Numbered from the stretch's first letter, positions 36,430-49,165 are shown. The stretch is 64,000 nt of DNA from Brachynemurus nebulosus (GCA_035578155.1 JAPWDM010000008.1:4361347-4425346); one strand, 5' to 3'. The notes: generated by a model not told the origin, from the letters alone. Numbers and translations are program-made.

Positions 36430-38060
36430 AGAATAACTTCTGATTAGCTGCTAAATTATGGAGATTAGACAAGGAGGCGAAATACAATATATTCAAAAAA
36501 GTGTCCAAATCAAAGATGGCACTCGTGTTCGTTGGATACGAAAGCGGTACAGTACTTATTCTCAAATGGAACACTCTCAAATGGAAACGCGAGCTTCTAT
36601 ATTTGTTAGCTTTTGAATAGAATCTTCTGGAATCTTTTTCAATGTTCAACTCAGTTATAAAGTGGGTTTTTCGATCGTTTTTAAAATAAACTTAACAATT
36701 TTTATTTTGCGTCGCATCATTTATATTGTATATTACATAATTCGCTGACGTCACTATGTAAAATCGGAGTCAGTACCATTCGATATCCACCGTATAAAGT
36801 AATAGGGTTTTTGACTCAGGTTACGAAAATATTCTAAAAGCATTGTTTTTCCATGTCAGTTAAGTGATTTTTTATTTTCGACAGATTCTGTAAAAAATCA
36901 TCAAAAAAAGTAACCCTACAATTTTAAATAAGAAAAAGGCGGGAAAAACACCTCGCTATAGTGACGTCACAGTTTGAAGCAACTAAACGTCAATGTCAAT
37001 ATTTATAACCTCAAAACTTTGATTATATTCATAAAAAGTCAAAGTAAAAGCAAGTATTTATTTGAATTCTGGTCGATTATTATTACTATATATCTATAAG
37101 CTAATAGAAATATTTAAAAGAAAACACAATTTCATCTCACCGATGAAAATTATCAAAATCAACATATCTAGCTACAAAATGTTATGTCATTTTCAAGAAA
37201 TGGCGCGTTTTCACTAATTTGAATATTTGTTGAAAAATGGCGATTTTCAAATTTCCAAATTCCAAATAGTTATCAAATCTTTTTATGTTTCATCATTAAA
37301 ATTGGACATATGTAATGATAATGCATAGAATTATTTAACATTTGACACAAATTTTAAATACAGTCAAGTACCGGATTTAAACTATAAGAGTTTATTTCAT
37401 AGATATGTAATTTCTATGTATTTCCTTATTATTAAATATCATCAACCGACATTGGTGATTCTCAAATGGAAACACTCACTTCCCCAGTCCCGACGTGTTT
37501 CCATTTGAGAATAAGTACTGTAGTTACATTCTGTTTTATCCGTTTTATGCATGGAACACTGGAAAGAATACAACTATCTCTTTTCTGCAATCACTTATGG
37601 GCAAGTATGTGCATTTTACAGAACTATATTGTCATTCACTTACTAGCTACCAATGGGTGTGTTTCAATTATTGTCATATTGTTGCTGTTGTGTTACCGTG
37701 TATACGTACATCTGCGTACCGCATACATATTTAGTATTTTTTTTAGTATTTTTTAGTATTTTTTTAGTATGCAAGACACGCATACACACAACCATTTTTC
37801 GCACTACCACACACAACTAAAATATATAATACAGTGGTGGGGTATTTTTTATCCTTTAACGTTACACTGGTTTCAGTAGTGTAGAGATACTACCATTCGT
37901 TCTGTATTCTGTGGTTTTAGGTTACTATATTAGCTATCTTCACATCAGTATTCGAGCATTATTAACGCCGCGAGTGGTAAAAATAGAAAGCCTTATATTA
38001 CCATTTTCCTGACCAATTTTGTCAATTCCTCTCATATAAGTAAGATCTCCATCTTATAAT
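36430..38060. repeat. Dispersed repeat, inverted relative to 51490-52165
   Basis: 36430-36798 and 37376-37530 plus 37930-38060 match, in reverse complement, the region upstream of gene H. A roughly 580-bp insertion (about 36799-37375) interrupts this copy, and the dispersed repeat of the 1680/61840 type is embedded at 37650-37930. No conserved frame. Confidence 0.65.
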
Positions 38061-38199
38061 ACTCCATTTGCTAAATTCAACGTCAACCATAGTCAAATTA
38101 AGGCTAAGCGCGCACTACGTTTTTTTTCCGCTCGGCGTTTTTCCACAAAAGCTGAAAACGCGTCATCAGCTTGCACTACGTTTTTTTTTCAGTAGCGGA

Positions 38200-38574
38200 A
38201 GTGACTTCTTTCGGCTTTAATTAACAACTTTTTACATTTTCTAATTAGTTCAATTGTCATGGCATAAGTGGTAGCATTGCGCATGCGCCAATTGTATTTG
38301 TATGCGGTTCTTTTCAATTAATTAATAACGATGTTATGTATAAATAAATTAATAACGACAATAAATTGAGAAAGCAACTGCATAGTTAAGTTATATATAG
38401 CACATAAAGAATACATTGTACATATAACTTACTTAGATTCTGTCATTTTTCTTTTATTTTGAAAAGAACCGCTTACAAACACAATTGGCGCATGCGCAAT
38501 GCTACACTTATGCCATGACAATTGAACTAATTAGAAAATATAAAAGGTTGTTAATTAAAACCGAAAGAAGTCAC
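38200..38574. mobile_element. MITE with ~115-bp inverted repeats
   Basis: AAGTGACTTCTTTCGG... at 38200 is repeated inverted at the right end (CCGAAAGAAGTCACTT, ending near 38574). Arms include GCGCATGCGCCAATTG. No target duplication was recognised and no coding. Confidence 0.7.
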
Positions 38575-39059
38575 TTTGATGATAGAACAAACGTCGATTA
38601 TATAAGAACAAACGTTTATTCATAATAAAAGACCAATAGAAATTTTAAAAAAACCATAATTAGTATGTGGGGAGCTAGTCTGAGTTTGCATTTTTATGTA
38701 ATTTTTTATAAATAAACAATATACGAACAAACAATAATAAATGACGAACAATAAAGAACAAACGACGAACTAACGATATGTGAAGAAAAAATTTCAAAAA
38801 ATAATTGTTGAGGAGCTAAGGTATCGGAACCGTATTATTAGCCATTTTCGTGGACAATTTTGGAAATTCTTCCCATATAAGTTACCCGTTCATTATATAT
38901 GGTCCATGGTTTTGAATATTCATTTCGAGATTGGAATTTTTAATTAACTACAGTTGGCAACACTACACTCTGCCATACTATCTTCGTGTAACAGATGTGC
39001 ACCTGCATGTAACCACGACAGACATTTTAAGGATTGTGTAATTTCAAATTTGTGTATTG

Positions 39060-39069
39060 TATAAATAAT
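39060..39069 (+). promoter_or_regulatory. TATA-like box of gene F
   Basis: TATAAATAAT 33 nt before the ATG. The wider conserved block begins near 38920 (GAGATTGG.ATTTTTAAT, CAGTTGGCAACACTA). Confidence 0.5.
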
Positions 39070-39092
39070 TAAATTGTATAAAAAAATCTAAA

Positions 39093-40688
39093 ATGGAGAA
39101 TTCCGTTAATGAATTCGGTTTTCATACAGTTTTAATTAAAGTGGAGAAAGATGAAGTGAATGAACCGGTCCATGAAACTGACCATACAAATAAAATTAAA
39201 GTGGAGCAAGATGAAATGATACGACCGATCCATGAAAATTTTCACACATTTGAAATTAAAGTGGAAAAAGATGAAATGAATGAATCGGTCAATGAAATTG
39301 ATTGTGAAGTTGAAATTAAAGTGGAAGAACTTGAAGCGTTTGAAAATAATTCAGTGTTATCAACAGAAACAAAAGTTTTTGAATCAGTTAAATTGGCCCA
39401 AGAAAATAATAGTTGGACAGATGAAAAAAACTTGACAGACTTACAAGAGCAAAATATAAAACTGGTAAGTATTTTATTTGAATTAAAAATAACAAAATAA
39501 AATTATGCAAATTAATCAAATTTAAAAATAACAAAATCACACAGCTCACAGGCACTCCATAATATTTGAAATTAAAATTGTAACTGTTTCTCGAATCAGA
39601 GAGAGTACTAATACACATAGGTGATTGAATGGGTCTCCGGCTCGACCGCTTGCGGAGCATAGGATCGTTGGTGTAGAGGTTAGCACGCCTGGCTAGTTAC
39701 CAGGAGATCCTGGGTTCGATTCCCGGCCGATCCGGACAATTTTTTCAATCACTTTGTGATTTTTAATTTAAAATAAAAGTGTGCAAATTAATCAAATTAC
39801 ATAATTATAATATTTTAGGAGTGGAGTGAATCTTTGTCAGATTTAAACAGTTCAAATACGGAAACCAAAATTGAAGAACATGAAGAACATTCAATAGATT
39901 TAACAGAACATCAGATTGCAAGTGTTGGCCAAAAATTATTTCAGTGTGGTACATGTAATAAAACATTTACTCTAAAGAGTCATTTAAAAAGACATGAAAC
40001 AATTCACAGTGGTGAAAGACCGTATAAATGTAACGTATGTACTAAAACATTTAGAACTTCATTTAATTTAAAAATGCATGAAACAAATCACAGTGGTGAA
40101 AAACCTTATAAATGTAATGTGTGTTCTAAAGGATTTAGTAATTTATCACATTTAAAAATACATGAAAAAATTCACAGTGATGAAAAACCGTATCAGTGTA
40201 ATATATGTAATAAAACATTTAAACGAAAAGAAACCTTGACAAGACATGAAATAATACACAGCGGTGAAAAACCATACAAGTGTAATGTGTGTTCTAAAAC
40301 ATTTAACCAATGCTTTGCTTTAAAAAAACATGAAATAATTCACTGTAGTGAAAAACCATACAAGTGTAACATATGTTCGAAATCATTTATTACTTCATAT
40401 TATTTAAAAGAACATGAAAGAATACACAGTGGTGAAAAACCATACCAGTGTAATATATGTTCTAGAACATTTAATCGAATGTTTAGTTTAAAGCAACATG
40501 AAATAACTCATAGTGCTGAAAGACCGTATAAATGTAATCAGTGCCCTAAAGCATTTATTACTTTAAGTTATTTAAAAGTACATGAAACAATGCACAGTGA
40601 TGAAAAACCATACAAATGTAATGTGTGTTCTAAAACATTTTATCGTAGAGATGTTTTAAAAAGGCATGAAAAAATTCACAGTGGTTGA
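39093..40688 (+). CDS. Zinc-finger gene F (exons 39093-39464 and 39819-40688)
   Basis: Predicted 413-residue protein. Exon 1 has four repeats: I-K-V-E at 16, I-K-V-E-Q-D-E at 36 (as in gene C), then 56, and 76 with I-K-V-E-E-L-E. The intron of 354 bp contains a tRNA-like gene. The exon 2 linker carries T-K-I-E-E-H-E, where the hydrophobic residue before Lys is Thr, so this SUMO consensus is weakened. Nine complete C2H2 fingers follow, the last three of the shared type (NRMFSLKQ, ITLSYLKV, YRRDVLKR). AATAAA at 40725. 40690-40800 is the conserved 3' flank. Confidence 0.88.
39662..39734 (+). tRNA. tRNA-like gene, anticodon AGT (Thr by code)
   Basis: All four arms can be drawn. Acceptor GGATCG/CGATCC (pair 7-66 mismatched). 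D stem GTGT/GCAC with loop AGAGGTTA. Anticodon stem CCTGG/CCAGG with loop CTAGTTA. T stem CTGGG/CCCGG with loop TTCGATT. A and B box sequences fit pol III promoters, and TTTTTT follows 6 nt downstream. Position 37 is U rather than a purine, which is unusual. It lies inside an insertion of about 260 bp in the intron of gene F, bounded by TGCAAATTAATCAAATT on both sides, so it may be a SINE or retroposed copy rather than a housekeeping tRNA. Confidence 0.65.
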
Positions 40689-40799
40689 AAAAGCGTATTG
40701 AAATCTGTCAGCAAGGCGTGACTTAATAAAAATGGCTGACGAAAAAGTGCATTGACATTAGTTTCACATACACCAATTTCAGTGTGAACTTCAGTCAAA

Positions 40800-42060
40800 T
40801 TTATTACTTTTAAAATTATTAAAATTAGAAGATTGAACAATAATCAAATATTAATATTGTTACGTTTGTAATAACTTATTTTTCTATTCATAAATTATAT
40901 TTATTTATAGAGAAAAAAATACATAGACTTTGTAATTCATTCGTCAGTAGTATGGTGGGTAGAGGTCAGGAGGAGTATCTCATATGGGACTTGAATCGAA
41001 AAAGTGGCCCCTGAATTTGATGAAATAATAGTTCAACAAGTAACCAGAACGGCGCTGATAAGCAATCAGGGTTCGATCTGAACTTAGCAATTATAAGTGA
41101 AGTATGGTAAAGGGAAATACTAACTGTTAAAAACAATAAAAATTGAATTAAAAACAATAAAAATTGAATTAAATATAAAAACAATAAAAATTGAATTAAA
41201 TATAACAATTAAAACTGTTAAAAACAATAAAAACTGTTGTTTCAGTTTTAAAATTTTCAGCGCTTTATTTTAAATTTAAGAATTTTACTACACTAGCGCC
41301 ATCTTAATTTCATCCACTTTTGGGGCCACTTTTTATATATGGAGATACTTCTCCTGATACTCTACCCTCCATAGTCAGTAGTAATCGATTCACCTTAAAT
41401 TGTCAAAATTTCAAAAAATTAATAATCAACAATTTTTTTAAGTTACAATAACTTACAAGAAAAGGAAACAGTTTTTCCCTATATCCTATTTAAAATACAA
41501 TTGATCATGGAGTCAGAGTTAAAAAATTAAATAATTCGTATATTCAAAACAAATCAACCTTTTATTCTTTTCTAAAAACAAACTACAATTTCAAAATTTA
41601 CGTAAGTGCAATAATGAAAGAGATAAAGCCAAGGAAACGGAAATTATTTAAATTCATATGTGATGAAGCATGGTTGAAATTTAAGTGCAATGGACCATAG
41701 CTACAAAATAATACAGTTCAAGAGCCCACCACTCTTTGTCTATATGTATTTTGTACAAATATACGAAAAAGGGACGTTACTTTCATCATAAAACAATCTT
41801 AATAAAATTTATAAGTAACATAAATAAATATAATTATGTATAATTTCACAATATATGTATAGGCTGTCCTTCCTGAATATCACAAATATTATTGGCGATA
41901 TCTCCGTCATAAAACATCCCAATGAAATTTATGTGAAAGGTTTCTCAAGATATAAATACTTAATTTCTGAAATACAACCAAGCCACATTTAAAAATTATG
42001 GGATAAAAACAGTCAGTCATTAGTTTGGAAATTGTATTTTTAATATCTAGTGCATGTTAA
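40800..42060. other. F-G spacer, first part
   Basis: 40800-40960 and 41380-41700 are shared with the spacer after gene G (46625-46800 and 46800-47105), showing duplication of the spacer with the gene. 40960-41380 is an insertion absent there, with short direct repeats AACAATAAAAATTGAATTAA (41133-41215). Confidence 0.55.
41614..41700 (+). other. Recurrent small reading frame block, copy 3 (frameshifted)
   Basis: ATG at 41614, M-K-E-I-K-P-R-K-R-K-L-F-K-F-I, then one extra base after E-A-W changes the frame and it ends C-N-G-P-stop. Near-identical in DNA to 47021 over 190 bp. Confidence 0.4.
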
Positions 42061-42066
42061 TTTTTT

Positions 42067-42150
42067 GAATCAGAACCCCCTGGTTTGTAACGGTGCAAGC
42101 TCCGTTAGCTAACATTAGGCTAACCAAATTTTCTGACGAACGCCGGAATT
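42067..42150 (+). promoter_or_regulatory. Conserved upstream-type block, displaced
   Basis: TCAGAACCCCCTGGTTTGTA..CGGTGCAAGCTC resembles the blocks upstream of B and C, but lies 3 kb before gene G, with repeats in between. Probably a relic of a promoter region. Confidence 0.35.
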
Positions 42151-42167
42151 ATCTATGTTTTGAATCA

Positions 42168-44490
42168 AGATTGGTATATGTACAGGTTCTCTCATCTTCA
42201 TAAGGCTAATTGTGTGGAAGCCTACCAGACCTTCAGTCACATGATATTGTTCTGTTCTGTACTGAAACGTCATTTTAGAGGTTTTTTGATTATTTTTTGT
42301 TTTTTATCAGTGTTTATGGACAATTATTTTAATGATATTATTTTATTCCTAACCAACACTGTATATATGTACTTATAATGATCAGGGACTTTATCGAAAA
42401 TATTTTTATCCGTCACCATTCTGACGGGAATCACATCAGCTTTCTTTTTTGCGAACCAATCCCTATATATAAATTCACTCAGAAAAAAGTACTACTCAAA
42501 AATTATAAAAAAAAAAAGTAATTCAAAAATTTGAGCTTTTTTTTGACGGTTTTTTGACTTATTTTGTTGAGTAAAAAGTTTTTTGAGTTCATAAATGCCA
42601 TTTCGATAGGAAATTTAATTCTCTACAAAAAATCATATCTTGTGTATTTACGAAAAATGCATAGTTTTTGAGTTATAGTTAAAAATCGTAAGCGTCGATA
42701 AGTTTACTCCGTTTGTAAAAACCCACGCCTGAATTTAATAGCACTTTGTGAATTTATCATCTTTGGGGTACAACTGAACATATGAAACAATAAAACACCT
42801 GTTACAAATTAATTCCTTTTCCCCCTGTTTTTTTTGTACATAGTCAGTAGCCTAAAAATTGTTTGAATCATTACTGAAAAAGAACATAAGATTAGGAAAA
42901 TCATTATTTACTACATTAAAACTATTGAAATGATTGAAAAAAAAAAAAATATATATATTGACTGCATCGCATGATTTACTGAATTTTTTCGTAGAGTTGA
43001 CAAATTTTTCTATTTTCTCTGGTATGTAATACACGATACACTAATGAAAATGAATAAAACCATATTTTTTCCTTTTTGGACATACTGCAAGCTCAAAATG
43101 CTTTTTTGGGCAATTTTCTTACTTTTTCTTTAATCAAGGTTAAGTTAAAATATTTGACAAATTGACAGTTTTTATTGTAGGAACTATTAACATTAAAATC
43201 ATACCTATGCTGCCATCTATACATTTCCATAAGAAACTACAAATAATTAAGAGAATACAGGTTCCATATTTATTACGTTTATTAACCTCTTCAGCGGATT
43301 GTCAATTTATTTTAAATTGGCAAAAAAAAAATATCATCCAAATTAACCACCTTATAGATTATTAAAAAAAGGTTTGATTCTAGGATAAATAAAGTTTTCT
43401 ATACTGTATTCTTTTTTTTACTCAAATAGGTGGCAGCACAAACACTTAGCGACATGAGAACGAATGTCACTTGTCGTATCCGCTGGTTGTTGGAATTAGA
43501 GACCCGAGTGAGACTCGGAATATCCGCTAAAGTGGTTAATACGTTTTAAAAAGTTTAGTAAGTACATAATGCCTGTTTTAAACGTACTAAATTTTGACTT
43601 CTTTGGTGTGGTGTAATATTAAATATTAAAAATTAAAACTACAGCTGTAATTTAATGACTTTTAATTGAATACTGAGTTAAATATTTGAGGAAAAACTAC
43701 AAATTATTTTGATAATTAATGTATTTAATTAATTAATTTTGTTTTATTGTAAGGGACTAATGCGAACATACCATTACAACTTATGTTGTATTTTTTTTAA
43801 TGTAAATTAAAAATGAACCGTATTTTTTGCGTTCGTTTAAACAAACCTGACCACGGGTTTTGCAAATTAAAAGTTAAAAATGCAATTTCTCAAAAATATG
43901 GAATAAAATAATGAAAATTTTAGCATAATTGATAATTTGAAGTAATAAACTAATTTTTAAAAAACATCTCAACATGTTTCATTTGAAAAAAAAAAAATTT
44001 TTTTCTATTCCAAAAATACTATAGGTCCTTGAAGTCTGGAACAATTTTTCGTGAATCGCCCCCTCTATTTTGAATATCTTTTGTATAAACTTTTTTTCGA
44101 TTAGATGCATATTTTAGGAATAAATCGAATGGCAACTCTCGAAAAACTCACACGGTATATACCTGTTTATTATGTATAATTTACAGATTGGTATATGTAC
44201 AGGTTCTCTCATCATCAAAAGGCTAATGTATTATGCGGTGACCTGCCAGACCTTCAGTCATATGATATTGTTCTGCTGTTCTGTACTGAAACGTCATTTT
44301 AGAGGTTTTTTGATTATTTTTTGTTTTTTATCAGTGTTTATGGACAATTATTTTAATGATAATATATTTAAGGACGATTATACATTCACAGATTTTATTT
44401 TTAAGTGTATTTCAACTGAAATAGATAAAAAATTAGTATTATAATTATTTTATTCCTAACCAACACTGTAATATGTACTTATAATGATCA
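42168..44490. repeat. Direct duplication (42168-42390 and 44187-44490) around 1.8 kb
   Basis: ATTGGTATATGTACAGGTTC...TACTTATAATGATCAG is present twice in the same orientation. The second copy has about 70 bp more. The sequence between has no conserved frame. This is too diverged and unstructured to call an LTR pair. Confidence 0.55.
43286..43535. mobile_element. piggyBac-like MITE
   Basis: TTAA on both sides (43282-43285, 43536-43539) with imperfect inverted ends CCTCTTCAGCGGAT / ATCCGCTAAAGTGG. 250 bp, no coding. Confidence 0.65.
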
Positions 44491-45000
44491 GAGACAGGCT
44501 ACTTGTAACAGAAATGAAACATTCATTGATTTTTATTTATATAGTACTTTGCAAATTTAATAATTAATTAATTAATAGTTAAATTATTTAATTTAATAAA
44601 AAATTAATAATTAATTGAAGCAAAGTTGTATTTATTTTCAGAGGTTATTGACCTTTCAGTATTAAGCGCATGCCAGGTATTTTAAGTTTAATTATATTTT
44701 TTAATTACATAATTTATTTAAAACATATTCGTTTATATTTATTTTTTATTAATAAAGCGTTATTATTAGCATTTCCATTTATCTAAGTACTTTTACCCTA
44801 ATAATATGGAATATGTTCATTTGTATTTTTTACTATTAAAAAAGTTGTTAAATATTTGAGTTTATTTTACATAGCAATTTTTAACACGTAATTAATGTTT
44901 ATATTTATTAAATATACATAAATAAACGACTTTTTATATACATAAATAAACGACTTAAATTCAAATTTACGAAAGAAAATTATACTAAACACGGTCCTGA
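44491..45000. other. AT-rich spacer; no gene seen
   Basis: Low-complexity TTAATTAA-rich sequence. A short tandem pair CATAAATAAACGACTT occurs at about 44918 and 44941. Confidence 0.45.
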
Positions 45001-45160
45001 ACATATTCAATTCGAGATTGGGATTTTTAATAAATTGCAGTTGGCAACACTAAACTCTCCCCTACTAGACCTTCTAGCTTTGTGTGACAGATGTGCACAA
45101 TGGCACATAACCTCGCCAGACATTTAAAGATTTGTGTAATTTATAATTTGTGTATTGTAA

Positions 45161-45170
45161 TATAAATCAT
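45161..45170 (+). promoter_or_regulatory. TATA-like box of gene G
   Basis: TATAAATCAT 30 nt before the ATG. The conserved block upstream begins near 45003 and includes TTGCAGTTGGCAACACTAAA. Confidence 0.5.
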
Positions 45171-45190
45171 TAAATTGTATAAAAACAGAA

Positions 45191-46529
45191 ATGGAGTATT
45201 CGGACAATGCATTCGATTTTCATACCGTTTTAATTAAAGTGGAGAAAGATGAATTGAATGAACCGGCCCATACAAATAAAATTAAAGTGGAAAAAGACGA
45301 AATGAATGAATCGAGCCATGAAATTGATTGTAAATTTGAAATTAAAGTGGAAGAAGATAAAGTGTTTGAAAATAATTCAGTGTTATCAACAGAAACAAAA
45401 GTTTTTGAACCAATTAAATTGGCCCCAGAAAATAATAGTTTGGTGGATAAAAAAAACGTTACAGACTTACAAGAGCAAAATATAAAACTGGTAAGTATTT
45501 GATTTGGTTTAAAAAATAACAACATAAAATTATGCAAATTAATCAAAATACATAATTATAATAATTTAGGAGTTGAGTGAATCTTTGCCAGATTTAAATA
45601 GTTTACATACGGAAATAAAAATTGAAGATGAAGTAGATGAAGATCATTGGACAGATTTAACAGAACATAACATTTCGTGTGTTGACCAAAAACTATTTCA
45701 GTGTGATACATGTAATAAAACATTTAATGGAAAGCATAGCTTAAAAAGACATCAAATAATACATAGTGATGAAAGACCATACAAGTGTAACATATGTACT
45801 AAAACATTTATTAGGTCAAGTGATTTAAAACAACATGAAAGAATACACAGTGGTGAAAAACCGTATAATTGTAACATATGTACTAAAACATTTACTACTT
45901 CAAGTAATTTAAAAATACACGAAATAATTCATAGTGGTGATAGGCCATATAAATGTAACATATGTACTAAAACATTTAAACATTTAAGTCATTTAAAAGT
46001 TCATGAAATGATACACAGTGGTGAAAAACCATACAAGTGTAATGTGTGTTCAAAAGCATTTAGGCTGTCAAGTCATTTAAAAACACATGAAATAATGCAC
46101 AGTGGTGAAAGACCGTATAAATGTAACCTATGTACTAAAACATTTATAACTTCAAGTCAATTAAAAATACATGATGGAACACACAGTAGTGAAAAATCTT
46201 ATAAATGTACTGTGTGTTCTAAAACATTTTATCGTAGAGATGTTTTAAAAAGGCATGAAAAAATTCACACTGGTGAAAAACTGTATAATTGTAATGTATG
46301 TTTTAAAACATTTGCTCAGTTAAGTAATTTAAAAAACCATGAAAGAATTCACAGTGGTGAAAAACCATACAAATGTAATATGTGTTCAAAAGCATTTATT
46401 ACTTTAAGTTATTTAAAAGTACATGAAACAATGCACAGTGATGAAAAACCATACAAATGTAATGTGTGTTCTAAAACATTTTATCGTAGAGATGTTTTAA
46501 GAAGGCATGAAAAAATTCACAGTGGTTGA
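45191..46529 (+). CDS. Zinc-finger gene G (exons 45191-45490 and 45570-46529)
   Basis: Predicted 419-residue protein. Exon 1 is short (100 codons). Parts of two repeats were lost in frame, leaving three I-K-V-E motifs, the third followed by E-D-K. The intron is 79 bp. The exon 2 linker has I-K-I-E-D-E. Ten complete C2H2 fingers. The finger with helix YRRDVLKR occurs twice, as number 7 and number 10, with nearly the same DNA, which points to internal duplication or conversion. The penultimate finger is M-C-S-K-A-F rather than the Q-C-P-K-A-F of D, E, F, I and J. The start M-E-Y-S-D-N-A-F is shared only with gene I. The polyadenylation hexamer position reads AATTAA instead of AATAAA. Confidence 0.88.
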
Positions 46530-47866
46530 AAAAGCGTATTGGAATCTGTCAGTTAGGCGTGACTTAATTAAAATGGCTGACGTAAAAGTGCATTGACATT
46601 AATTTTACATACACCAATTTCAGTGTGAACTACCAGAATCAAATTCATTACTTTTAAAATTATTAAAATTAGAAGATTGAACAATAATCAAATATTAATA
46701 TTGTTACGTTTGTAATAACTTATTTTTCTGTCCATAAATTATATTTATTTATAGAGAAAAAAATACATAGACTTTGTAATTCATTCGTCAGTAGTAATCG
46801 ATTCATTTTAAATTGTCAAATAATTTCAAAAAATTAATAATCAACAATTTTTTTAATAGTTACAAGAAAAAGAAACAGTTTCTTCCTATACCCTATTTAA
46901 AATACAATTGATCATGGAGTCAGAGTTAAGAAATTAACTAATTCTTATATTCAAAACAAATCAATCTTCTGTTCTTTTCTAAAAACAAACTACAATTTTA
47001 AAATTTACGTAAGTGCAATAATGAAAGAGATAAAGCCAAGGAAACGGAAATTATTTAAATTCATAAGTGATGAAGCATGGTTAAATTTAAGTGAAATGGA
47101 CCATAGCTACAAAATGATACAGTTCAAGAGCCCACCACTCTTTGTCTATATGTATTTTGTATAAATATACGAAAAAGGGACGTTACTTTCATCATAAAAC
47201 AATCCTAATAAAATTTATAAGTAGCACAAATAAATATACAGTAATGACTCTTTATACACGTGCGAGAAAGAAAGAAACATATTTCGTAATCTTTTTAAGA
47301 AAGGAAGAAATATATTTTTTATTCATTTCAACATGTACTACGAATATATAATTTGTATGCAAGATGTTTCATGTATTAAATATGAAATGCATTTTTAATA
47401 CGAAATACATTTATCTTTTATAAAAGTACATTTTGTATTATAATTTCATCGAAAATCTATATTTATCCAACGCGCGTTTAATTTTACGAAATTGTACATC
47501 AAATTCAAATGACAGTGTTTTCAAATTTACAAATATTGTTTTTAATTTGCTTTGCTAGAAATTTTTACAAAATTGCAAGAAAAACTACAACAAAAACGTA
47601 TAAAGTTTGAAATTTTTTTTTGTATTTTCAGAATATCGATTGTAAAAGTTACATTAAATATTGTAAATTTATCTCAAATCTTCGTTTATCCAACGCGTAT
47701 TGTAATTTTATGAAATCGTTTGTCAAAATCCTATGTCAGTCTTTTCAAATTTACAAATATTGTGTGTAATTTGGTACACTTGAATTTTTTGTAAAATTAC
47801 AAAACGAAATTGTAATAGTTATTACACTGGAAAACTCGAATATTTATGAATTTTTTTCTTATTTTT
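46530..47866. other. G-H spacer, first part
   Basis: Conserved 3' flank and a spacer copy shared with 40690-41700. The small frame at 47021 is listed separately. From 47165 on no frame is conserved. 47400-47830 has two diverged tandem copies of an ATTTATCCAACGCG.TT segment (47460, 47690). Confidence 0.5.
47021..47164 (+). other. Recurrent small reading frame block, copy 4 (47 codons)
   Basis: ATG at 47021; the first 28 residues (M-K-E-I-K-P-R-K-R-K ... E-M-D-H) match copies 2 and 3, after which the sequence diverges. Highly basic start, then an acidic/hydrophobic segment. It may be a 5' exon whose downstream part was lost. Function unknown. Confidence 0.4.
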
Positions 47867-48739
47867 CAAAGGGGGTAGCGGGTTAAGGGGGGTCTGGCGG
47901 CCCCCACCGAATTTGCTTCAATCGACCCAAAAATCTTATAAAGGGTCGGAAAATAAAATTTTTGAGATTTTTTGCTACCCCATGGACTAACATGAAAACC
48001 CCATAATCGCAAAAAATGTGTTTTTTTTAAATTTTAATTTTTTTTGAGCATTTAAATCGTTTTTTAAGAGGGTGCAACGCATCTGATATTTTGTTTGGGA
48101 TGTGTAGATGCTACCTGAATTTTTTCAGATTTTTTCGACGAGTGAAAATATGTGAAATATAAGTTTGAATGCAAAAAAATCGTGAAAATCACGTTATGTT
48201 GAAGGAAAAAGTGTATGGTTTTTAGGTTTAGTTTCATCCTTTTTTTTCCTGCTAAATAGCATTGATAGCGACAGTCTTCCTCTTTAAAATGAGCTTGATT
48301 AGAATCAAATCGGTTGAGTCTGCTGAGCGAGGCGATTTTTTGAATAAAACGCGAATCAATTTTTGAATGGTTTCTCGACAGTAAAATAGTAGATTTCGTT
48401 ACAGTGCGTTCACAATACGAAAAATGAATCAAAATAGGGGTTTTTGAGGTCGCTGATCACGAATTTGATGTCAAACAAAAATTTTTCATGTATGACAGCT
48501 GTCAAGAAAGCTGTCAACAATAAGCCAAACCATTCATTTTTTCACATGTTCGTATGAATTGCTCAAAATGTGCTATATATAAGGGTTTTCGAGGTCGCTG
48601 AACACGAATTTGATGTCAAAAAAATTTTTGGTGTATGACAGCTGTCAAGAACGCTGTCAACAATAAGCCAAATCATTTTTTTTGACATTTTCGTATAAAT
48701 TGCTTAAAATGTGGTATATATAAGGGTTTTTAAGGTCGG

Positions 48740-49165
48740 TGTTGGATTTTTTACATTTGTATTCTTTGAATTTATTTAAAATAGTATATTATAATGTATA
48801 TGTATTTGTTCTGTAACGAACGTTAACTGCTGCAAGCATAGTTCTCTTGTGGTTTGATTTGAATATTTGCATCTGTACTGTCTGTTATATCAGAGTACGA
48901 GGTTTCTTTTAGTCTGACAACACATAAAGTAGCTAAAGTAGTCAGTCAGAGTTTGTCAACCAAACAAGCAACACATACGTAATACAACATCTAACGTCGC
49001 CTTTTGTTATATTGTTATTTACTGAGTTACTGCATAGTATTATTGTGTTTATTTATATAGTGTCACATAATTATGTATTAATTTGATGTTAATAAACGGA
49101 TACATCAAAACAAATAAAAGGTATTCTTTTGGCACCTGAACAAGGACCAATTAAACACCAAAACA
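48740..49165. mobile_element. Solo LTR
   Basis: 426 bp starting TGTTGGA and ending ACCAAAACA, with the perfect 5-bp target duplication GTCGG (48735-48739, 49166-49170), AATAAA near 49090, and no internal retroviral-type coding. It splits the third copy of the 150-bp repeat inside the DDE transposon, so it came later. Confidence 0.8.

Noticed and set aside
42168..44490. LTR retrotransposon bounded by the direct repeat
   Set aside because: The repeats lack TG...CA ends and target duplications, differ by a 70-bp indel, and no gag-pol coding lies between them.
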